Origin: Limnobacter litoralis
GTDB taxonomy: Bacteria > Pseudomonadota > Gammaproteobacteria > Burkholderiales > Burkholderiaceae_B
Assembly (NCBI RefSeq): GCF_030160455.1
Contig: NZ_BSOJ01000032.1
Location: forward strand, 124,001 to 188,000
Direction: 5' to 3'
DNA length: 64,000 nt
Made by a program: the position numbers and the translations under genes. Positions within the stretch are counted from its first letter, which is position 1. The number at the start of each line of letters is the position of its first letter. Positions 1 to 8,605 of the stretch are shown here, piece by piece. Under the pieces are notes generated by a model that saw only the letters and a program-made list of their open reading frames with translations, made no database searches and had not been told where the DNA came from.

Positions 1-27
1 GCGATAGAAGCTGTAGATTTCAGTCAT
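1..27 (-). CDS. ABC transporter permease, PQQ-associated (5' end only)
   Basis: A start codon at 25-27 (minus strand) opens a frame reading MTEIYSFYR that runs off the left edge of the window. It overlaps the end of the ABC ATPase by 8 bases, the usual arrangement for the permease partner of this ATPase. Only nine residues are visible, so the product is inferred from position. Confidence 0.4.
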
Positions 28-790
28 GGTGGTGTGTTTGTGACATTTTCCAGATGAACCAGTCGGCCAGTGTGGCGCGGCGGGTTTGAGTCACGCTTTG
101 ATCAGGAAGTTGGTCCAGTGCCTGGACCGGGGTGCCTGTCCATTCAATTCGACCTGCGCGTAAAAAGGTGACACGATCGCAGTCCTGCGCTTCGTCCATG
201 AGGTGGGTGGCGACCAGAATGCTGAGGTGATTGCGTTCTTGGAGTGACTTCAGGGTCGACCAAAGCAGGCCTTTGGCGCTTGGGTCAAGGGCGGTGGTGG
301 GCTCGTCGAGAATCAATACCTTGGGGTTGTGCACCAACGCCCTGGCGATGTCGACCAGGCGTTTTTGACCGCCAGACAGTGCCCCCACCGGCTTGTGCAA
401 GTAGGCCTTGATGGGCAGGCTGTCGCACAGTTCGGCAATGCGTGGTGAGATCTGCCTTTCTGACATGCCTTGCAGACCGGCTGCAAATTCGAGGTTTTGC
501 AGAACCGACATGAATGGGTCCAGCGACACCGACTGAAATACGAAGCCCAATGATTTTCGGGCAGTCAGTGCCTGTTGGCGAACGTCAACCCCATTGACCT
601 GTATGTGGCCTTCTGCAGGGTTGACAAGCCCGGCAATCAGGCTGATCAGTGTGGTTTTGCCGCCCCCGTTGGGGCCGAGCAGGCCCAACATTTCCCCCGG
701 GTTCAGCGTCAGGCTGACCCGGTGAAGCGTGGGAGTGTCCAGCCAGGAAAAAGAGATGTTTTCAGCGAGTATGGTGGGGATCTGCTGCAC
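20..790 (-). CDS. ABC transporter ATP-binding protein of the PQQ-alcohol dehydrogenase system
   Basis: A 256-residue ABC ATPase. Walker A reads GPNGGGKTT (about residues 40-48), the signature is LSGGQKR and Walker B is VLILDEPTTALDP. It resembles the ATPases that accompany PQQ-dependent alcohol dehydrogenase clusters (the PedA/B/C neighbourhood of pseudomonads); the transported substrate is not known. The start is GTG at 788-790, inside the 3' end of pqqE (29-base overlap), so it is probably co-translated with the pqq genes. The assignment to the PQQ-associated subfamily rests on context and overall resemblance; the ABC ATPase fold itself is certain. Confidence 0.88.
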   Translation of the reverse strand: MQQIPTILAENISFSWLDTPTLHRVSLTLNPGEMLGLLGPNGGGKTTLISLIAGLVNPAEGHIQVNGVDVRQQALTARKSLGFVFQSVSLDPFMSVLQNLEFAAGLQGMSERQISPRIAELCDSLPIKAYLHKPVGALSGGQKRLVDIARALVHNPKVLILDEPTTALDPSAKGLLWSTLKSLQERNHLSILVATHLMDEAQDCDRVTFLRAGRIEWTGTPVQALDQLPDQSVTQTRRATLADWFIWKMSQTHHHD

Positions 791-1961
791 TTAGATGCAC
801 CGAGTTCTGGTCGTTTCGATACCATACCACGGGTTGTTCCAGCCCTTTGGCCAAGCCAATGTGTTGCGGCTTTTGCACCTTTAAAATAGGCGTATCAGGC
901 GAGTCGGATTGGGCTTGGTTGACGAAATTGACCACCTGCTGGTGGTGCGGGCTTTTGTGACAGACGGGGTCTGCGTGGGTGGCGTCTCCGGTGATCAGGT
1001 AGGCCTGACATCGACATCCGCCAAAGTCTTTTTCTTTGTCAGGGCAGGTTTTGCAGGGGTCTTTCATCCAGCTGTCGCCGCGGTATTTGCCGAAGGCCTC
1101 CGAGTGTTGCCAAATGTCCTTGATTGGTGTGGTGGTGACGTTGGGAAATACGAAGCCCGGTAACATGCGGGCGGCCTGGCAGGGCAGGGCCGTGCCGTCG
1201 GGGGCTATCGACAAAAACACATTGCCCCAGCCGCTCATGCAGGCTTTTGGCGTTTTCTCGAAATAGTCGGGCACCACATACAGCAATTTCATGCTGTTGC
1301 CCAGTTTCTTGCGCCACGCCTGTACGCGTTCTTCGGCAAACTTCAGCTGGGCGTGTGTGGGTATCAGCGCGGCCTTGTTTTGATAGGCCCAGCCATAGTA
1401 CTGCGTGTTGGCCAGTTCGAGATATTCCACACCCAACTTGTGCGCCAGTTCGATGATGGCGTCAATGTGATCCAGATTCAGTCTGTGAAGCACCACGTTG
1501 AGCACCATGGGCCAGCCATACGCCTTCACGGCGGTGGCAATTTCCAGTTTTTTCTCAAAGGTTTTGGTGTCTGACAGCGCGTCGTTGGCCGCCTGTGTGG
1601 CGTCCTGAAAGCTGACTTGAATGTGGTCCAGGCCAGCCGCCTTCAAGCAGTTCAGACGATCGGGTTTAAGCCCGATACCTGAGGTGATGAGATTGGTGTA
1701 ATAGCCCAGGTCATGGCCATATTGCACCAGCTCTTCCAGATCGTCGCGCAGCAGGGGTTCACCCCCGGAAAAGCCAAGCTGAACCGCACCCAAAGCGCGG
1801 GCCTGCTTCATGGTGTCTTTCCACTGCTCAGTGCTGAGTTCGGCCGTTTGGCGTTTGTAATCGATCGGGTTGTAGCAGAACACGCAATGCAGCGGGCAGC
1901 GGTAGGTGAGTTCAGCCAACAACCACAGCGGGCCCTGGGGCGTTGGCTTTGAAGTGCTCAA
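762..1961 (-). CDS. pqqE: PqqE, PQQ biosynthesis radical SAM enzyme
   Basis: A 399-residue radical SAM/SPASM protein. It makes the C-C bond between the conserved Glu and Tyr side chains of the PqqA peptide while PqqA is held by PqqD. The radical SAM cluster motif CPLHCVFC gives Cys22, Cys26 and Cys29. The C-terminal SPASM cysteines are visible in CMSGWG, CKTCPD and GGCRCQ. The start is TTG, sharing bases with the pqqD stop (TTGA), which indicates translational coupling. No ATG in the right place offers a better start. The length is slightly above the usual 375-385 residues. Confidence 0.96.
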   Translation of the reverse strand: MSTSKPTPQGPLWLLAELTYRCPLHCVFCYNPIDYKRQTAELSTEQWKDTMKQARALGAVQLGFSGGEPLLRDDLEELVQYGHDLGYYTNLITSGIGLKPDRLNCLKAAGLDHIQVSFQDATQAANDALSDTKTFEKKLEIATAVKAYGWPMVLNVVLHRLNLDHIDAIIELAHKLGVEYLELANTQYYGWAYQNKAALIPTHAQLKFAEERVQAWRKKLGNSMKLLYVVPDYFEKTPKACMSGWGNVFLSIAPDGTALPCQAARMLPGFVFPNVTTTPIKDIWQHSEAFGKYRGDSWMKDPCKTCPDKEKDFGGCRCQAYLITGDATHADPVCHKSPHHQQVVNFVNQAQSDSPDTPILKVQKPQHIGLAKGLEQPVVWYRNDQNSVHLSAADPHHTR

Positions 1962-2245
1962 GCCGCCTCCAGCCAGTTGCGTCGGCAGGCCTCTTCAAGC
2001 ATGGCTGTGACGTCGGGGCCGAGGTTGTTGGTCGAAAAACGGGTTTCCAGCGTGTGCACAATTTCATTGAGCGTACGGGTGCCGTCGCACAGCAGCAAAA
2101 TTTCGCTGGCGGACTGGTTGAGCTTGACCATGCCCTCCGGGTACAGAAGCACATAGCTTTGCTGCGCTTCTTCGTATTGCATTCTGAACAGTCGGTTCAG
2201 GCGTGGCCGTTCAGGCACTGTGATGGTGTTCGAGGTGTCGTTCAT
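1958..2245 (-). CDS. pqqD: PqqD, PqqA peptide chaperone
   Basis: A 95-residue RiPP recognition element. It binds PqqA and presents it to PqqE. I chose the ATG at 2243-2245 (MNDTSNTITV), which leaves one base after the pqqC stop and gives the family's normal length; a longer frame extends 19 residues back into pqqC but is not needed. The core LNRLFRMQYEEAQQSYVLLY and the later EILLLCDGTRT are typical of PqqD. It lies between pqqC and pqqE in the standard order. Confidence 0.95.
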   Translation of the reverse strand: MNDTSNTITVPERPRLNRLFRMQYEEAQQSYVLLYPEGMVKLNQSASEILLLCDGTRTLNEIVHTLETRFSTNNLGPDVTAMLEEACRRNWLEAA

Positions 2246-2246
2246 G

Positions 2247-2945
2247 TCAGTTCTCGTCCGGGTAAGCTGCGGCAATGGCATCCGACATGGCCCACAGCAC
2301 ATCCAGTTTGAATTGCAGGATTTCCAGCGCGCGCTCTTGTTGCTGGCGGGTCTGGAAATAACTCAATGTTAACTCCAGTCCGTGTTCAACATCGCGCTCA
2401 GCAAGGCTGATTCTGGAGCGAAAGTATCCGAGGCCTTCTGCACCAACCCAAGGGTAATCGGTGGGCCAGTTGGACAGGCGTTCCTTGTGGATTTCGGGCG
2501 CAAACATTTCAGTCAATGAAGAGCACACCGCCTCTTGCCAGGGGGCCCTGCGCGCGAAGTTGACATAGGCATCCACCGCAAATTTAACAGGCGGCAGCAC
2601 TTTGGAGAGGTTCCAGAGGGTGTCACGTTCAATGCCCACGGCCTCGCCCAGGCGGCTCCACGCCTCAATGCCACCCTGGTTGTCGCCAAACCCGTCGTGG
2701 TCGAGGATGCGTTGCACCCAACGTCGGCGTGTCTCGCGATCGTTGCAGTTGGCCATGATTGCCGCGTCCTTTTGAGGAATCATGATCTGGTAATAAAACC
2801 GGTTGGCTACCCAACCCTGCAACTGGGTTTTGCTGAGCTGACCCGTGCGCATTTTGATGTTGAACGGATGGTGGATGTGGTAGCGATCGCCTTTGGCCCG
2901 CAGTCGGGCTTCAAACTCGGCTTTGCTCCAGGGGGCTTCCGTCAT
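2247..2945 (-). CDS. pqqC: PqqC, pyrroloquinoline-quinone synthase
   Basis: A 232-residue cofactor-free oxidase that performs the final ring closure and eight-electron oxidation to PQQ. The helical-bundle family core is recognisable: [11 protein letters not shown] near the N-terminus, [18 protein letters not shown], and [15 protein letters not shown]. The start codon overlaps the pqqB stop by ATGA. Length is normal (usual about 230-250). Confidence 0.96.
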   Translation of the reverse strand: MTEAPWSKAEFEARLRAKGDRYHIHHPFNIKMRTGQLSKTQLQGWVANRFYYQIMIPQKDAAIMANCNDRETRRRWVQRILDHDGFGDNQGGIEAWSRLGEAVGIERDTLWNLSKVLPPVKFAVDAYVNFARRAPWQEAVCSSLTEMFAPEIHKERLSNWPTDYPWVGAEGLGYFRSRISLAERDVEHGLELTLSYFQTRQQQERALEILQFKLDVLWAMSDAIAAAYPDEN

Positions 2946-3874
2946 GCCAGTATCTCCATGCCGTCGAATGAAACCTCAATTCCGTGGCGGGCCAGAATGT
3001 CACGCTCCGGGCCCAGTTCATTAAGGATCGGGTTGGTGTTGTTGATGTGAATCAGGATCTTGCGTTTGCCGGGGAAGCGGTCAAGCTGACTGATCATACC
3101 GCTGCCATCTCGATGCGGCAAATCGGTCTGTGGCAAGTGACCCATGTCGGCTGCCATTTTCTTGGAAAATCCGTTGCGCACCATTTCGTCTTCAGTCCAG
3201 AAGGTGCCGTCCACCAACAGCACGTCAGCGGCCTCGACGTGCGGCAACAGATCGTCGGTAATGCGCTCAAGGCCTGGGGCGTAAAACACCCTTTTGCCGC
3301 TTTGGGTGTCTTCAATCATCAGGCCGATGTTGTCACCGACCCGGCCTGCGTATCGGCTTGGCGAATAGGGTGGCGCCTTGCTGATCAAGGGGATGGACTT
3401 GATGCGCAGGGTGTCCATGGGGGCAATCGAAAACGGCTTTTCGCATTCGGTGCACAGGGGGGTCCATTTGACCCCGCAGTAGTATTCGAGCGTGGGCACC
3501 AACGGCAGGCCACTGGTGAGGTCTTCCCAAACCGCTGGGGTGGTGTACAGCCGCATGGGCACTTTGCCCTCGCGCATCATCAACAAGCCTGTCACGTGGT
3601 CGATTTGCGCGTCCATCAGGATGACACCACAAATGCCCGTGTCGCGCGGGCTGCGGTTGGGCTGCAGTTCGGGCGTGTTTTTGATTTGCGTCAGAATGTC
3701 CGGTGAGGCATTGACCAGTATCCAGTTCGGAGAGCCGTCGGAAATAGCGATTGACGATTGGGTTCTTGCTGTAAACCCAGGCTTGCCAGCCCGCACCGAC
3801 TGACAGTTGTTGCAATTGCAGTTCCACTGCGGAAACCCGCCACCTGCAGCTGATCCCAGAACTTTGATCTTCAT
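2942..3874 (-). CDS. pqqB: PqqB, PQQ biosynthesis metallohydrolase-fold protein
   Basis: A 310-residue metallo-beta-lactamase-fold protein. It begins [19 protein letters not shown] and carries the PqqB zinc-site cysteines in CNCNNC (about residues 19-24). PqqB is thought to hydroxylate the tyrosine-derived part of the PQQ intermediate; that role comes from the family, not from this sequence. It is the first gene after the attenuator-like hairpin that separates it from pqqA, and overlaps pqqC by 4 bases. Confidence 0.96.
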   Translation of the reverse strand: MKIKVLGSAAGGGFPQWNCNCNNCQSVRAGKPGFTARTQSSIAISDGSPNWILVNASPDILTQIKNTPELQPNRSPRDTGICGVILMDAQIDHVTGLLMMREGKVPMRLYTTPAVWEDLTSGLPLVPTLEYYCGVKWTPLCTECEKPFSIAPMDTLRIKSIPLISKAPPYSPSRYAGRVGDNIGLMIEDTQSGKRVFYAPGLERITDDLLPHVEAADVLLVDGTFWTEDEMVRNGFSKKMAADMGHLPQTDLPHRDGSGMISQLDRFPGKRKILIHINNTNPILNELGPERDILARHGIEVSFDGMEILA

Positions 3875-3894
3875 GTTGTTTTAGTTTTTTGGGT

Positions 3895-3931
3895 TAAAAA
3901 AACCCTGGGGCCTTTGTGGGGCGCCAGGGTT
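3895..3931 (-). terminator. Hairpin plus U-run between pqqA and pqqB (attenuator-like)
   Basis: Arms at 3901-3912 and 3920-3931 pair over 12 positions with one mismatch around a 7-base loop. On the minus strand a run of seven T follows at once (3896-3902 as A on the plus strand). It lies 17 bases after the pqqA stop and 20 before pqqB, so it would let abundant pqqA message form with partial read-through into pqqBCDE. Confidence 0.85.
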
Positions 3932-3948
3932 GGTGCCAATGCGCTGAA

Positions 3949-4023
3949 TCAGCGGTTGGCGATGTACATGGTGATTTCGAAACCGAAACGCATGTCAACG
4001 AATGATGGTGTTGTCCACTGCAT
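3949..4023 (-). CDS. pqqA: PqqA, PQQ precursor peptide
   Basis: A 24-residue peptide, MQWTTPSFVDMRFGFEITMY followed by IANR. The Glu16-x3-Tyr20 pair is the pair that PqqE cross-links and that becomes the PQQ skeleton. It is preceded by a strong ribosome site, AGGAGGA, 6-8 bases before the ATG. It heads the pqq operon and has a sigma54 promoter about 110 bases upstream. Confidence 0.97.
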   Translation of the reverse strand: MQWTTPSFVDMRFGFEITMYIANR

Positions 4024-4134
4024 GAAAAATCCTCCTGTTTTGCTGTTGGTAAAAATGCTTATCCCAATTCTGAGGTTTGCCTCAAGAACGTTGTTTCATC
4101 GTGTGTAGAAACTTCCGCGTTCGTGATTAAATCA

Positions 4135-4149
4135 GCAATTCCTGTGCCA
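4135..4149 (-). promoter_or_regulatory. Sigma54 promoter of pqqA
   Basis: On the minus strand this reads TGGCACAGGAATTGC, a perfect TGGCAC-N5-TTGC -24/-12 element. Transcription would start near 4123, leaving a leader of about 100 bases before pqqA. The same core occurs upstream of the porin and pedF. Confidence 0.88.
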
Positions 4150-4207
4150 CATCCGGAATACGTAAAATGCGTCAAACTGAATGCCTGATTTTGTATTGTG
4201 AACCGAC

Positions 4208-4224
4208 TGTACCAATTTGCAACA
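4208..4224 (-). promoter_or_regulatory. Palindromic upstream activator site, pqqA
   Basis: TGTACCAATTTGCAACA matches the palindrome TGTNNCAWWWTGNNACA that also lies upstream of pedF and aorA. It sits 58 bases upstream of the -24 element, within the range used by sigma54 activators. Binding by the AcoR-type protein is inferred. Confidence 0.6.
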
Positions 4225-4235
4225 AGTTTCACTGT

Positions 4236-4267
4236 AAAAAAGCGCATGCCTTTTGAGCATGCGCTTT
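4236..4267 (-). terminator. Rho-independent terminator of the porin gene
   Basis: A perfect 11-bp stem (arms 4239-4249 and 4257-4267, core AAAGCGCATGC) with a 7-base loop, followed on the minus strand by a T-run (A on plus at 4236-4241). It lies about 30 bases after the porin stop and separates the porin from pqqA. Confidence 0.9.
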
Positions 4268-4295
4268 CGATGATCACCGCGGAGGGTTGTGGCGA

Positions 4296-5498
4296 TCAGA
4301 AGAACAGGATGGCACCCAGTGCAAAGGTGTTGGCCTTGCCTTCAGGTCCAGCTGCACCCAGTTGATAGGTTTGCTTCTGGGTGGTGTACTCGGCTGCCAG
4401 TGTCAGGCTTGGAGTCAGGTTGTGGTAAACACCCGCTGTGATGTTGGTGTTTTCGCGGAGCATGATTGTGTTGGCCGCAGTGTCCGCTGCCGTGGCATCC
4501 AGCTTGGACTTGCCGTAGTTGATACCGAACTTGGTGTTGTTCAGCTTGTAGGTGGCCTGCAGCAGGTAGCCATTTGAATCGCGCTTGCCGCCGTTGGCAT
4601 CCGCACCACCAAAACCGATCAGGGTCGTGCCCAGGCCTTTGCCGGTGAAGTAGTTGCCGGTCAGACCCAGGTTGCCGATGTTGTAGTTTCCACCGAGTTC
4701 ACCACCGCTGAGATCAGCCTGATTGGTGGTTGTGTCGCGGGACTGGTTGATCAGCGTTGCCCAAACCTTGCCGTCTTTACCCAGTGCGTAGGTGGCCATG
4801 CCCTGGAAGCCGGTCTTGTTGTGGGAGCTGGTGGCACTTGTTGTTGTTGCACTAAGTGCCACTGGCTGGAACACGCCGCCACTGAGGCTGAGACCACCAA
4901 GGTCTGGCGATGTGTAGGTAATTTGTGGCTGGAATTGCGTGTAAACGTAACCGGAGCCAATGGAACCCAGTGTGGTGTTCAAGGCGCCGTTGTACGCAGC
5001 ACCGCCGCCAACCGCCAGCAATGACATGTCGTTCAGAATGGCGTTGGATCCGAACAGACCGATGTCACGACCCAACTTCAGGGTACCGATGTCTTTGTTG
5101 CCAAATGACAGGTAAACGCGGCGAGCGTCACCGACGGCCTGGCCTACACCGCCGTTCAGATTCGTGGACGCTGCGCTGGAGTTGGTTGTGCCTGGATCAA
5201 TCGAAATAACGCCCTTCAGGTCGTAGCCGTTTTGTGTTGTTGAGGCTGAAAACACAATAAAACCGGGCAGCAGGCCGTTCTGAATGTTGTTGGAAGACTG
5301 GCCAGTCTGTGAGTATCCGCACAGGCCAAGCGCACCAGACGCTGTTGCGCCTGCGTTGTCACATTTGGTGTTGGTGTAGTAGGCGTTCACTGAACCGGAG
5401 ATGTCCATGTTCCAGTCACCGGCCTTGAATCCGATGGCGTGAGCTGATGTCCCCATTGCTGCAAGTACTGATGCCGCTAGAATCTTTTTGCTGATCAT
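4296..5498 (-). CDS. Outer-membrane general porin
   Basis: A 400-residue porin of the betaproteobacterial type (Porin_4 family). The first 21 residues, MISKKILAASVLAAMGTSAHA, form a signal peptide cut after AHA. The mature part is rich in alternating beta strands and ends in ILFF, the terminal Phe needed for BAM-dependent assembly. Its own sigma54 promoter and terminator mark it as a single-gene unit. Placement between pqq and the PQQ-associated genes suggests it admits alcohol substrates; that is inference. Confidence 0.92.
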   Translation of the reverse strand: MISKKILAASVLAAMGTSAHAIGFKAGDWNMDISGSVNAYYTNTKCDNAGATASGALGLCGYSQTGQSSNNIQNGLLPGFIVFSASTTQNGYDLKGVISIDPGTTNSSAASTNLNGGVGQAVGDARRVYLSFGNKDIGTLKLGRDIGLFGSNAILNDMSLLAVGGGAAYNGALNTTLGSIGSGYVYTQFQPQITYTSPDLGGLSLSGGVFQPVALSATTTSATSSHNKTGFQGMATYALGKDGKVWATLINQSRDTTTNQADLSGGELGGNYNIGNLGLTGNYFTGKGLGTTLIGFGGADANGGKRDSNGYLLQATYKLNNTKFGINYGKSKLDATAADTAANTIMLRENTNITAGVYHNLTPSLTLAAEYTTQKQTYQLGAAGPEGKANTFALGAILFF

Positions 5499-5594
5499 AA
5501 GATCAACCCTCCATTTTTGTTTTAAAAGTTATTGCTTGTGGTTTACTTCGGTCTCGTCAGAGGAACACTGATTTCCTGACTTGAGAGGGCAAGG

Positions 5595-5609
5595 GCAAAT
5601 CCTGTGCCA
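5595..5609 (-). promoter_or_regulatory. Sigma54 promoter of the porin
   Basis: On the minus strand TGGCACAGGATTTGC, a perfect -24/-12 element. Predicted start near 5583, 85 bases before the porin ATG. The core differs from the pqqA promoter by one base. Upstream (5697-5713) there is only a half-matching copy of the 17-bp palindrome (left arm CAG instead of TGT), and several TGTGACA words lie at 5706-5756. Confidence 0.85.
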
Positions 5610-5696
5610 TGACTTAAATTATTGATTTAAAATGATTTTTACAAAAATTATAAAAATTGAATGGCAAGCTGTTTCATGGAGCGACTGTTGCCGTGA

Positions 5697-5713
5697 CAGC
5701 CCAATTTGTGACA
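5697..5713. promoter_or_regulatory. Degenerate activator half-site upstream of the porin
   Basis: CAGCCCAATTTGTGACA keeps the central CAATTTG and the right arm ACA of the palindrome found upstream of pqqA, pedF and aorA but has lost the left TGT. It lies 88 bases upstream of the -24 element. Confidence 0.35.
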
Positions 5714-5801
5714 GTTTTGTCGCCATGTGGAGCAGAAGTGTGACAGTGATGTGACAACAGGAATGCAGGCGTAGTGCAGGTGTTGCTTCAGGGGGCACAA
5801 C

Positions 5802-5829
5802 AAAAAAGCCACCGCGATTGCGGTGGCTT
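5802..5829 (-). terminator. Terminator of the sigma54 activator gene
   Basis: A 10-bp stem, AAGCCACCGC at 5806-5815 with its complement at 5820-5829 and a 4-base loop, followed on the minus strand by a T-run. It lies 22 bases after the activator stop. Confidence 0.9.
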
Positions 5830-5850
5830 ACAAGGGGCGAGCCTGCAGGG

Positions 5851-8307
5851 TCAGGCCTGCTGCTTTTCTTTGAGTCTTCGGTAGATGGTGTTGCGTGAAA
5901 TACCCAGCAGGCGTGCAGCCGCACTCACGTTGCCATGGCACTTTTCGAGCGCGTCCTGAATTGCTCGGGTCTCAATGTCATCCAGATTGCCGAGATCCAT
6001 CACGCTGCTGACCTGCATCGCCTTTGCGCCGAGGTAACCCTGTGATCGGGCCTCCATGGCTTTCTGGTCGTAGGGGGACGATTCGCCTCCAAACCGGTTG
6101 TTGAAGCGTTCCTCCCGGAATCGGGAGAAAGTTTGGTCGAGGTCTGACCGAGAGGAGGTGCCCGCAGGCTGCGCATTGAAAAACGGCTCTTCTGCGGCAT
6201 GCTGCTTGACTGGCTCTGCATTGGCGCCTTGAAAGTGGCGCGTGGTCTGAAACTGAAAACGCTGCACGGGTTGGGCCGTTTGCTTTTGAGGAGCCGGGTG
6301 GCCAGACAGGCAGGGTTTGACGCTGAACACCGGACGTCTGATTTGCGGGGTATGGCCGGTTGATGCTGAATGGCGTGCTGGCTCAGCATGCCCACTTAGA
6401 TGAGGCTCATGCAATGCGTCATCTTGCGGATGTTCAATCGGTGATTCCATTGCAGCGTTGGGCTTGGACCGCTTGCTGCGCAAGCTGATCCACTCGTCGT
6501 GGAAGTCGTCTGGCAGATGTTCCCACTCAATGGTGGGGTTGCCGTCAGCCATGACCACAGCAGTGCGCAGAATGTTGGTCAGTTGACGAATGTTGCCGGG
6601 CCAGGAATGTGCCACAAATGCGTTGGTCACATCCGGGGCGAGATCCATGGGCATGTGGGGGGATTCGTTTTCGAGAATGCGGGCGATGATCCGCTTGATG
6701 TCCTTGCGGTCTCGAAGAGCGGGCAACTTGACTGCCAGGCCATGCAGCCGGTAGTAAAGGTCTTCGCGGAACTGGCCGGCGTCGATCAAGTCTCGCAAAT
6801 TGCGGTGGGTGGCGCAAATCACAATCAAATTGACCGGAATGGATTTCTGGCTGCCCAGTGGTGTGACCACCCGTTCTTGAAGAACGCGCAGCAGGCGGGC
6901 CTGCAACGATATGGGCATGTCGCCAATTTCGTCCAGAAACAGGGTGCCGCCATTGGCTTGAAGAATTTTGCCCTGCGATCCTTTCTTTTTGGCACCCGTA
7001 AAGGCGCCGTCTTCATAGCCAAACAGCTCAGATTCAATCAGCGTTTCTGGAATGGATGCGCAGTTTACCGCCACAAATGGCTTGTCGCGCCGAGGCGAGT
7101 CGTTGTGGATGGCCTGAGCCAGAATTTCCTTGCCGGTGCCAGTTTCACCCAGAATCAGGATCGGAATGTCTTTGCCGATCACTTTGCCCAGTTTGTCGAT
7201 GACCTTGGCCACGGTGGGGTCGCCGGTGTTCAGGTATTTCAGACTGGACAGATAACGGTTTTTGTAAAGCGCTTGTTGGGACTGTTCGCTGGATGTGCGG
7301 CCTGCAATGCCCCCAACCATGTTTCCGTTCAGTATGTCATTGGATTTGGCCAGCCCGGCAGAACCAAAGAACTGACTGCGGCCCACGCTGCCCAAACTGG
7401 CGCGCGCAGTGACGTGGTTTCCATTGTGCAAACACAGAATCAGTGGCTCGGGGTTGCAGGTGCGGTAGTGGTCGATCAGCGCCGAAATCGGCATGCCAAA
7501 CAGCGAGCTGAAAGTGTGGGCACGCAAGGCATTGACCGACATGCCAAACTGAACCATGGCTGCACGGTTGGCCGCCAGAAACTTGCCAGAGGGCGAGAAT
7601 GCGGCTGCCCCTTCGACCACTGAGCCCAAAAATTCGCCTCGCTGGTGAAATTGGACAATGATCGAGTCTTGGAATGACGAATTGAACAAATGGTTTTCGA
7701 TCATCTGGGCCGACATGCGGACCAAACCCATGGTGTGGCGGTGGTAGCTGCGATAATCGCCCGTGACATCAAGCACGCCCAAGGGAACGCCAGTGGGGTC
7801 GAATATCGGTGCAGCCGAGCACGTCAAAAATCGATTGACGTCCAGAAAGTGATCCTGGCCATGAACCACGGTCGGCAGTTCTTCAATCAAGGCCGTGCCG
7901 ATGGCATTGGTGCCTTTGCTTTCTTCGCTCCAGGTCATGCCCTTGGCCAGGGCCACCTTTTGTGCCTTTTCCAAGAAGTCGTCGTCACCCAACGATTCAA
8001 TGATGGTGCCGCTGGCGTCGGTCAGTAGCACCATGCTGTGCGTGCTGACCACCTGCTCGTAAAGTGTTTCCATGAAGGGCAGGGCGCAGCTTCTCAGCTG
8101 ATTGTTTTTTGCGACCAGCTCTTGCAAGACGTCTCGGGCTGCGGGTTCAAAGTTGACTTTGCTGGAGCTTTCCAGCCCGGACTCTGCGCATCGCTTGTGG
8201 GCTCTGCGTATGAATTCGAGGTGCCCTTCGGTGTTGGGATCGATCAGCTCGATCACCTTGGAATTGGGCGTACTTACGGCGTTACCTTGGTCAGGTAGGA
8301 AGGACAT
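5851..8307 (-). CDS. Sigma54-dependent activator, AcoR type (GAF-AAA-HTH)
   Basis: An 818-residue enhancer-binding protein. An N-terminal GAF-like sensor (about 60-330) is followed by an AAA+ domain (about 355-590) with Walker A GETGTGKE, the sigma54-contact loop GAFTGA and Walker B GGTLFLDEIGD. A Fis-type HTH closes the protein (NVSAAARLLGISRNTIYRRL). Between AAA+ and HTH lies an unusual linker of about 165 residues, rich in His, Pro, Gln and Ser. I chose ATG 8305-8307 (MSFLPDQG) because GGAGA precedes it by 6 bases; a frame 15 residues longer exists. It is divergent from pedF. The four sigma54 promoters nearby are its likely targets. AcoR-family members answer to small alcohols or ketones such as acetoin; the ligand here is unknown. 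Confidence 0.93.
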   Translation of the reverse strand: MSFLPDQGNAVSTPNSKVIELIDPNTEGHLEFIRRAHKRCAESGLESSSKVNFEPAARDVLQELVAKNNQLRSCALPFMETLYEQVVSTHSMVLLTDASGTIIESLGDDDFLEKAQKVALAKGMTWSEESKGTNAIGTALIEELPTVVHGQDHFLDVNRFLTCSAAPIFDPTGVPLGVLDVTGDYRSYHRHTMGLVRMSAQMIENHLFNSSFQDSIIVQFHQRGEFLGSVVEGAAAFSPSGKFLAANRAAMVQFGMSVNALRAHTFSSLFGMPISALIDHYRTCNPEPLILCLHNGNHVTARASLGSVGRSQFFGSAGLAKSNDILNGNMVGGIAGRTSSEQSQQALYKNRYLSSLKYLNTGDPTVAKVIDKLGKVIGKDIPILILGETGTGKEILAQAIHNDSPRRDKPFVAVNCASIPETLIESELFGYEDGAFTGAKKKGSQGKILQANGGTLFLDEIGDMPISLQARLLRVLQERVVTPLGSQKSIPVNLIVICATHRNLRDLIDAGQFREDLYYRLHGLAVKLPALRDRKDIKRIIARILENESPHMPMDLAPDVTNAFVAHSWPGNIRQLTNILRTAVVMADGNPTIEWEHLPDDFHDEWISLRSKRSKPNAAMESPIEHPQDDALHEPHLSGHAEPARHSASTGHTPQIRRPVFSVKPCLSGHPAPQKQTAQPVQRFQFQTTRHFQGANAEPVKQHAAEEPFFNAQPAGTSSRSDLDQTFSRFREERFNNRFGGESSPYDQKAMEARSQGYLGAKAMQVSSVMDLGNLDDIETRAIQDALEKCHGNVSAAARLLGISRNTIYRRLKEKQQA

Positions 8308-8414
8308 CCGTGTCTCCTCTTGTTGCTTGTGTTTGTATGGTTGTCTTTGCAACCTGCATCTAATTTTTGACAGCCTGCCCCACTATGCAAAAGCTGTGCC
8401 ATCGGGTAACGGGT

Positions 8415-8431
8415 TGTACCAAAATGGGACA
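8415..8431 (+). promoter_or_regulatory. Palindromic upstream activator site, pedF
   Basis: TGTACCAAAATGGGACA, the best copy of the shared 17-bp palindrome: the arms TGTACC and GGGACA pair at five of six positions. It lies 113 bases upstream of the -24 element of pedF and 108 bases upstream of the activator gene's start, so it could serve activation of pedF and control of the activator. Confidence 0.6.
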
Positions 8432-8543
8432 CTGTGACAATCAAATTAGCACAATGACATTCTCTTTTCCAGTCCTTATCCAATCGCAATTGACTGTTTT
8501 CTGGTGGATTTGCAGCTGGCTTTGGCGCAGACGGGGCTGCCGT

Positions 8544-8558
8544 TGGCACGGGGATTGC
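8544..8558 (+). promoter_or_regulatory. Sigma54 promoter of pedF
   Basis: TGGCACGGGGATTGC, a perfect TGGCAC-N5-TTGC element. Predicted start near 8570, about 36 bases before the pedF ATG. It drives the cytochrome, binding-protein and propeller genes, and faces away from the activator gene. Confidence 0.88.
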
Positions 8559-8605
8559 GTTGTGAACAATTACAAAATTTTTATTCTCAAACACAGGAGT
8601 TGTGG

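Noticed and set aside
575-889. Open frame on the plus strand across the ABC ATPase and pqqE junction
   Set aside because: It is the opposite strand of two certain genes and shows no protein family pattern.
3879-3899. Separate promoter for pqqB
   Set aside because: The 74-base gap is taken up by the attenuator hairpin and no -10/-35 or -24/-12 pair is visible.
4059-4277. 72-codon minus-strand frame between pqqA and the porin
   Set aside because: It runs through the porin terminator, the activator site and the pqqA sigma54 promoter and has no ribosome site.
6499-7623. 374-codon plus-strand frame inside the activator gene
   Set aside because: A long shadow caused by codon bias of the certain gene on the other strand; no recognisable domain.
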